Shown here piece after piece: positions 13,757-17,807 of a stretch of DNA of 17,807 bases. The position numbers and the translations under genes are program-made. Each line of letters begins with the position of its first letter. Positions within the stretch are counted from its first letter, which is position 1. Source of the stretch: Bacteroidales bacterium UBA3623. Lineage in GTDB: Bacteria; Bacteroidota; Bacteroidia; Bacteroidales; UBA932. Below the pieces are notes generated by a model. That model had not been told where the DNA came from, did not search any database, and was given only the letters and a program-made list of their open reading frames with translations. The DNA lies in assembly GCA_002373715.1 (NCBI GenBank), contig DFLI01000039.1, positions 15,643 through 33,449 on the forward strand, in the 5' to 3' direction.

Positions 13757-15163
13757 CTAGCGTTGATTCAGCCATTTCCAGAGGTCTTTGAACGTTGATT
13801 TCTTGCCGTACATGAGGATACCCACCTTGTAAATCTTGGCCGATCCCCAGGCGCACACCAGGAAGGTGAGCACCAGAATGACCATGGAGAGCACCAGCTG
13901 CCAGGTAGGAACGCCGAAGGGGATGCGGGCCAGCATGGCAATGGGCGAGGTGAAAGGTATCATGGAGCCCCAGAACACAATGGAACTGTCCGGAGCTTTG
14001 AAGGCATACAGGGCAATGAAGAAGGCTAGCATGAGCGGGATGGTAACCGGCAGCTGCAGCTGGGTGGCTTCTCCCTCGTTCTCCACGGCCGATCCGATGG
14101 CGGCGAACATGGAGGCGTACAGCAGGTAGCCGAACACGAAGAAGAAGAGGAAGGCAAAGAGGATGAGACCCAGGTCTATATTGCCGAGGGTGCTCATGAT
14201 GACCTCCATACCGGAAGGCTCACCGGCGGCCACAGCCGTGGTGTCCGTAGCGGCGGCCAAGGCGCTCTCCAGGTCCATATCACCGGGCATATTCATGCCG
14301 GGAGACATCTGCTGCACCATTTCGGTGGTGCTTTCGTCTCCCATCATGCCCATAAGCTTGTCCTTACCCATGATGCCCATGGCAACGCCCAGGAGCATGA
14401 GGGTGAGCAAGATCCACAGCACAAACTGCGTGAGGGCCACCAGGGCCACACCGATGATTTTGCCGAACATGAGTTCCGTGGACTTCACGGAAGACATGAG
14501 AACCTCTACCACGCGGGAGCTCTTCTCTTCAATCACGGAGCTCATCACCATGCCGGAGAAGAGGGCGATGAACATATACAAGGCCATGCCCAGGATGAGG
14601 CTCAGGGCCATGTAGATGCCACTTTCGGAAATGGTTTCCTTACCAGCCTCGTCAATGGTGTAAGTATGAAGCTTCACGTTGGACTTCACACTGGACATAA
14701 TCTCTTCCAGGTTCTCAATGCCGTAAGAATCTATACGATAGGCCTCCACGGCATCGTTGATGCGGCTTTCGATCATGCTGCCCGTATCCATGCCCATGGG
14801 CTTTTCGGAGTAGCAGTCTGCCTGCACCGTACGGTTTTCAGTGTCCAGTTCGGAGATGGTGAGGAGGATATCCACGCCGGCGGCGGAGAAATCTGCCTTG
14901 ATATCTTCCGCAGACGCATCGGCCCCCAAATCTACGAAATGGGTAACGTCATTGTCCGTAAGATAAGGCAGCACAATGCCGGAGCGGTCTATCACGCCCA
15001 CCTGTTTGGCTTCTTCCTTGGCTCCCATCATAATGACACTGGGCAGGATGCAGATGGCGGCGAAGAAAACCGGCGCCAGGAAGGTAATGAGCAGGAAGCT
15101 CTTCTTTTTGACTTTATTCAGGTATTCACGCTGAATAACAATCCACATTTTCTTGAAATTCAT
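13757..15163 (-). CDS. ABC-2 type exporter permease (NatB-like) with Met-rich loop
   Basis: The 468-residue membrane protein has the NatB/ABC-2 layout: a first membrane helix (about 22-46), a large extracytoplasmic domain (about 47-180), then about five more helices (around 183-208, 235-262, 330-352, 371-389 and 424-442). A cytoplasmic coupling segment 'SSVIEEKSSRVVEVLMSSVK' (208-227) is typical of these permeases. It would pump an unknown substrate using the ATPase encoded 3 bp upstream. Odd feature: the loop at about 262-296 has ten Met in 35 residues (MGMMGD, MSPGMNMPGDMD) followed by an Ala/Thr-rich stretch. Family assignment is firm; the sodium-export role of NatAB should not be assumed. 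Confidence 0.9.
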   Translation of the reverse strand: MNFKKMWIVIQREYLNKVKKKSFLLITFLAPVFFAAICILPSVIMMGAKEEAKQVGVIDRSGIVLPYLTDNDVTHFVDLGADASAEDIKADFSAAGVDILLTISELDTENRTVQADCYSEKPMGMDTGSMIESRINDAVEAYRIDSYGIENLEEIMSSVKSNVKLHTYTIDEAGKETISESGIYMALSLILGMALYMFIALFSGMVMSSVIEEKSSRVVEVLMSSVKSTELMFGKIIGVALVALTQFVLWILLTLMLLGVAMGIMGKDKLMGMMGDESTTEMVQQMSPGMNMPGDMDLESALAAATDTTAVAAGEPSGMEVIMSTLGNIDLGLILFAFLFFFVFGYLLYASMFAAIGSAVENEGEATQLQLPVTIPLMLAFFIALYAFKAPDSSIVFWGSMIPFTSPIAMLARIPFGVPTWQLVLSMVILVLTFLVCAWGSAKIYKVGILMYGKKSTFKDLWKWLNQR

Positions 15164-15166
15164 AGC

Positions 15167-16021
15167 CTATTCCTCCTCCGTTACCAGTTTGATAAAGATG
15201 TCGTTCATGCGGGGAATCACCTCCTTGAAGGAGTTGATGGTGTAGTCCTTGGCAATGAGCTCGTGCAGGGTGGGGTTCACCTGCACACGGGGCACTACCA
15301 TGCACTTGCGGTCCATGGTTTCGTCCGTGTACTCAATTTCCACATTGTCTTCCCCGTGCTGGCGGCGGATTTCGTCCGTATTGCCGCACACCACCAGTTT
15401 ACCCTTGTTGATGAGGGCAATGTTTTCGCACAGGGCCTCTACAGACTCCATGTTGTGGGTGGAAAGGATAACCGTGGCACCCTCTTCCTTCAGGCGCAGG
15501 ATTTCCTTGCGGATGAGTTCTGCGTTCACAGGGTCGAAACCGGAGAAGGGTTCGTCCAGAATCATGAGGGAAGGCTTGTGAACCACGGTAGTGATGAACT
15601 GCACCTTCTGGGCCATACCCTTGGAGAGTTCCTCCACCTTCTTGTTCCACCAGTCGGCAATGTCAAAGCGGACAAACCACTTCTTCAGCTCCACGGCGGC
15701 GTCGTGAGAACTCATACCCTTAAGCTGGGCCAGGTACATACACTGGTCTCCCACCTTCATCTTACGGTACAGGCCACGCTCTTCGGGGAGGTAGCCAATG
15801 TGAGACACATCCTCTTCCGTGATGGGGTGGCCTTGGAAGTACACCTCACCGGCGGTAGCAATGGTGATGCGGTTGATGATGCGGATGAGAGTACTCTTAC
15901 CCGCACCGTTGGGCCCCAGGAGTCCGAAGATTTTGCCCTCCGGAATGTCCAGCGACACATTGTCCAGTGCCACTTTGGGACCGAAATGCTTTGTTACGTT
16001 CTTGACTTCAATGATTGCCAT
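15167..16021 (-). CDS. ABC transporter ATPase (NatA-like), partner of the following permease
   Basis: From the ATG at 16021 the protein has 284 residues with all ABC elements: Walker A GPNGAGKS (36-43), the 'IGYLPEERGLY' region (75-85) typical of this exporter subfamily, signature LSKGMAQK (132-139, replacing LSGGQ), Walker B LMILDEP (152-158) and H-loop His189. The C-terminal 80 residues form the accessory domain seen in NatA-type ATPases. The open frame reaches 16042, but the promoter -7 box (16040-16047) would overlap that longer start, and 'MAIIEVKNVTKHFG' is the natural family start. It heads the ABC-permease-nucleotidase operon. The substrate is unknown. Confidence 0.93.
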   Translation of the reverse strand: MAIIEVKNVTKHFGPKVALDNVSLDIPEGKIFGLLGPNGAGKSTLIRIINRITIATAGEVYFQGHPITEEDVSHIGYLPEERGLYRKMKVGDQCMYLAQLKGMSSHDAAVELKKWFVRFDIADWWNKKVEELSKGMAQKVQFITTVVHKPSLMILDEPFSGFDPVNAELIRKEILRLKEEGATVILSTHNMESVEALCENIALINKGKLVVCGNTDEIRRQHGEDNVEIEYTDETMDRKCMVVPRVQVNPTLHELIAKDYTINSFKEVIPRMNDIFIKLVTEEE

Positions 16022-16039
16022 AGCAAAATGGTTTTGCTG

Positions 16040-16070
16040 CAAATATAGTAATTATTTATTGTTTTGCAAT
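16040..16070 (-). promoter_or_regulatory. Promoter of the ABC exporter/nucleotidase operon
   Basis: The minus strand has ATTG (16067-16070, three of four to TTTG), 19 bp, then TATATTTG (16040-16047, perfect TAnnTTTG). It predicts a start near 16035 and a leader of about 14 bases. It sits in the AT-rich gap after holA. Confidence 0.65.
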
Positions 16071-16078
16071 AATATTTC

Positions 16079-17119
16079 TTAAATATTCAATAATTTTGTA
16101 ACGAGTTCCGTGAAAAGCTCCGGCTGCGAAGCTTCTCCGGCATCTCCTCCCTTGCCCTTGTAATCGTACTCCGTGAGAACAGAAACTGCTGCCATGGCCT
16201 GCTGCAGGGAATAATTGCGCACCGCGGCGTCGTACTCCTTCAGGAAATACGGGTTCACGCCCAGCACGCGCGCAGCATCTGCAGGGCCGGGCCGGGTGGG
16301 CAGCAAAGCATGGTATTTAAGGATGCGGCTGAAGTGCGTAAAGAGCGGCGCCACCACCATGGGCAGCACAAAGCGGGGCGTTTGGCCGATGTACGCCGCC
16401 ACCTTGAGGGCCTGGGCAGCCTGCCGGTAACTCAGGCACTTGGTGAGCTCGAACACGCTCCACTGACGGCTGATGCCCACGTTCTTTTCAATATCGGCCA
16501 CTCCTATCTCCTTCACGCCTTCCGGCAGGTTTTTGAGGAGCTTGTCCGTTTCTACGGCTATTTTGCCCAGGTCTGTTCCGGCGCTTTCCGCCAACAGTTG
16601 GGCCGCCTCGGGATGAATTTTGAGGCCCCTGCTTTCATAGTAGGCGCTTATCCACTGGGGCATTTCGTAGTCTCGGAGGGCCGGGGAATCTACCACCACG
16701 CCCGTTTTGAGAACGCTTTTATAAAGGGCTTTTCTTTTATCGGCCGATGCGCCATGCATCAGAAGCACCAGCACAGTGCTTTCCAGGGGCTGCTGGCAGT
16801 AAACGGCCAAGTCTTCCAGGCCCTTCATCTGCTGGGCCTCCTTCACCACCACCAGCTGGCGGTCTGCCATCATGGGGAAGCGGCGGGCGGCGGTGATAAC
16901 CGTTTCTGCCGTCACGTCGGCCCCGAAGCAAATGGTTTCGTTAAAGTCTTTTTCCCAATCCTGGAGGCAATTCTCTATGATGGCATTGCACACCATCTCG
17001 GGATAATAGGGTTCTTCCCCCATCAGTAAATATACACACTTGAAGATGCCACTACGGACATCTTCAAGTATGCTTTGGACCTGTCGGTCCGTCTCGATAT
17101 AAGCTTTCTGGGCTGCCAC
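16079..17119 (-). CDS. holA: DNA polymerase III delta subunit
   Basis: HolA is the clamp-loader delta subunit that opens the beta clamp during replication. The 346-residue protein matches the family in length and pattern: N-terminal 'VYLLMGEEPYYPEMVCNAI' (29-47), 'FNETICFGADVTAETVITAA' (59-78), 'RRFPMMADRQLVVVKEAQQM' (79-98), then the middle 'GTDLGKIAVETDKLLKNL' and a C-terminal helical collar domain. Delta subunits lack a working P-loop, as here. It starts 3 bp after the hpf stop and is the last gene of the xer-hpf-holA run. AT-rich DNA and the promoter of the next operon follow; no hairpin terminator is evident between them. Confidence 0.9.
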   Translation of the reverse strand: MAAQKAYIETDRQVQSILEDVRSGIFKCVYLLMGEEPYYPEMVCNAIIENCLQDWEKDFNETICFGADVTAETVITAARRFPMMADRQLVVVKEAQQMKGLEDLAVYCQQPLESTVLVLLMHGASADKRKALYKSVLKTGVVVDSPALRDYEMPQWISAYYESRGLKIHPEAAQLLAESAGTDLGKIAVETDKLLKNLPEGVKEIGVADIEKNVGISRQWSVFELTKCLSYRQAAQALKVAAYIGQTPRFVLPMVVAPLFTHFSRILKYHALLPTRPGPADAARVLGVNPYFLKEYDAAVRNYSLQQAMAAVSVLTEYDYKGKGGDAGEASQPELFTELVTKLLNI

Positions 17120-17122
17120 CTA

Positions 17123-17413
17123 TTATTTGGCAAACTTCTTCTCTTTGGCGCGGACAATCTTCTCTTTCAGGACGTCTGCGGCCTCGGTTACGGCCTCTTC
17201 AAAGGTGTGGGCATTGCGCTCAATTACGATGTCTTCTCCGGGGATGTGGGTTTGGAGCTTCACGCTCTTGTTTTCTGCGTCCGGAAGGAGACTGAGAGTG
17301 ACATCAATATCACCCATGTTGTCGAAGAACTTCTCTGCTTTTCCAACTTTCTTCTCAATGAAGTCCAGCAGCTTCTCGTCTGCGTTGAACTTAAGGGACT
17401 TAACATTAATCAT
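17123..17413 (-). CDS. hpf: Ribosome hibernation-promoting factor (short HPF/YfiA family)
   Basis: The 96-residue protein is a short-form HPF/YfiA: 'MINVKSLKFNADEKLLDFIE' at the N-terminus, 'DIDVTLSLLPDAENKSVKLQ' and 'HTFEEAVTEAADVLKEKIVR' at the C-terminus, giving the beta-alpha-beta-beta-beta-alpha fold that binds the 30S decoding site and inactivates ribosomes in stationary phase. It lacks the long-form dimerisation domain. The ATG lies inside the end of the upstream recombinase gene (8-bp overlap), so its translation may be coupled. Linkage of a Xer recombinase gene to hpf is familiar in Bacteroides. Secure identification. Confidence 0.92.
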   Translation of the reverse strand: MINVKSLKFNADEKLLDFIEKKVGKAEKFFDNMGDIDVTLSLLPDAENKSVKLQTHIPGEDIVIERNAHTFEEAVTEAADVLKEKIVRAKEKKFAK

Positions 17414-17807
17414 GTCTGTCTTCGTTTTTTGCCCGGGGATGGGCGTTCATGTATTGTGCCTTCAGCCTTTCGATGGAATTGTGGGTGTACACCTCCGTGG
17501 CGGCAAGTGAAGCGTGGCCCAGCATCTCTTTGATGGCATTGAGGTCTGCTCCTTCGTCCAGCAGGGCGGTTGCGAGCGAGTGCCTTAGCACATGGGGGGA
17601 TTTCCTCCCGGTGATGCCGTAGCCATCCAGCTCTGCCTTCACGGCGCGGTCTACAAACTCCGGATACAGGGGCCTGCCCTTTTCCGTTGTCAGGAGGGGA
17701 CTTTCCGGCGTACCTTCCCCTACCATCGATCTAGCTGCTTGTAAATATAGTGAAATTTCTTCAAGAATGGAAGGGATGAGGGGAATTTCTCGCATTTTAT
17801 CTCCCTT
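17406..17807 (-). CDS. Tyrosine recombinase (XerC/XerD type), N-terminus beyond window
   Basis: Only the C-terminal 133 residues are visible; the frame is open through the right edge ('KGDKMREIPLIPSI' being the first residues seen, so the Met there is internal). Catalytic residues of tyrosine recombinases present are the beta-hairpin Lys (TEKGRPL, about 43), 'HVLRHSLATALL' with His72 and Arg75, 'LGHASL' with His98, and the nucleophile Tyr107 in 'TEVYTHN'. The first catalytic Arg lies outside. Sequence and position before hpf suggest a housekeeping XerC/XerD-like chromosome-dimer resolvase rather than a mobile-element integrase, but this cannot be settled from half a protein. The stop overlaps the hpf start by 8 bp. 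Confidence 0.9.
   Translation of the reverse strand, partial: KGDKMREIPLIPSILEEISLYLQAARSMVGEGTPESPLLTTEKGRPLYPEFVDRAVKAELDGYGITGRKSPHVLRHSLATALLDEGADLNAIKEMLGHASLAATEVYTHNSIERLKAQYMNAHPRAKNEDRHD

Noticed and set aside
14666..16048. Plus-strand 460-residue open frame opposite the ABC ATPase and permease
   Set aside because: Antisense shadow of two clearly recognisable genes; composition rich in His and Val with no domain.
17406..17807. Mobile-element integrase and attachment site
   Set aside because: No tRNA, direct repeats or other mobile genes nearby; the linkage to hpf fits a housekeeping Xer protein, although only the C-terminal half is visible.

Overview
This looks like a chromosomal core region from a member of the Bacteroidota, most likely order Bacteroidales and of fairly high GC. 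Four things point there. Several genes are preceded by the Bacteroides-type -7 box (TAnnTTTG), in the best case with a TTTG -33 box 19 bp upstream. Most genes lack a Shine-Dalgarno sequence. The 5'-nucleotidase is split into two genes, as seen in Bacteroidales. RecA, thymidine kinase and RlmN resemble Bacteroides proteins. I cannot name the species. The window is densely coding: no stretch over 300 bp lacks a gene, and I saw no tRNA, insertion sequence, prophage or CRISPR array.

Layout from left to right. RNase P RNA (rnpB, minus strand) runs off the left edge, and its -7 box sits inside the end of recX. The minus-strand run rlmN > patatin/outer-membrane-barrel phospholipase > recX follows, tightly packed (4-bp ATGA overlap, then a 2-bp gap). 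A hairpin terminator separates it from tdk > lipoprotein. tdk diverges, through interlocked promoters, from a plus-strand group: coiled-coil/Pro-Glu-rich protein > rsmI > membrane-anchored helix-hairpin-helix protein. This group meets a DUF2807 adhesin-like gene head-on with 3 bp between stops. recA stands alone with its own -7 box and a strong terminator. A second plus pair, phytase-like esterase > yicC (ATGA overlap), converges on a minus operon: ABC ATPase > ABC-2 permease > 5'-nucleotidase C-domain > metallophosphatase domain. The right end holds xerC/D-type recombinase (cut by the window edge) > hpf > holA.

Functional themes. Most genes are housekeeping: RNA processing and modification (rnpB, rlmN, rsmI, yicC), DNA recombination and replication (recA, recX, xer, holA, HhH protein), nucleotide salvage (tdk) and ribosome hibernation (hpf). 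Envelope genes (patatin-barrel protein, lipoprotein, DUF2807 protein, ABC exporter, membrane-tethered nucleotidase halves, phytase-like protein) are interspersed.

The most unusual signals are at DNA level. First, the 7-mer ATCGGCC/GGCCGAT occurs about 30 times by hand count, in all reading frames and inside rnpB, while sister words differing at one base are rare; the preferred form is YATCGGCC. Second, the convergent yicC and metallophosphatase genes both end with the stop codon in the loop of a hairpin; the yicC one is a perfect 18-bp stem. Third, the permease carries a methionine-rich loop beside the split, membrane-anchored nucleotidase.
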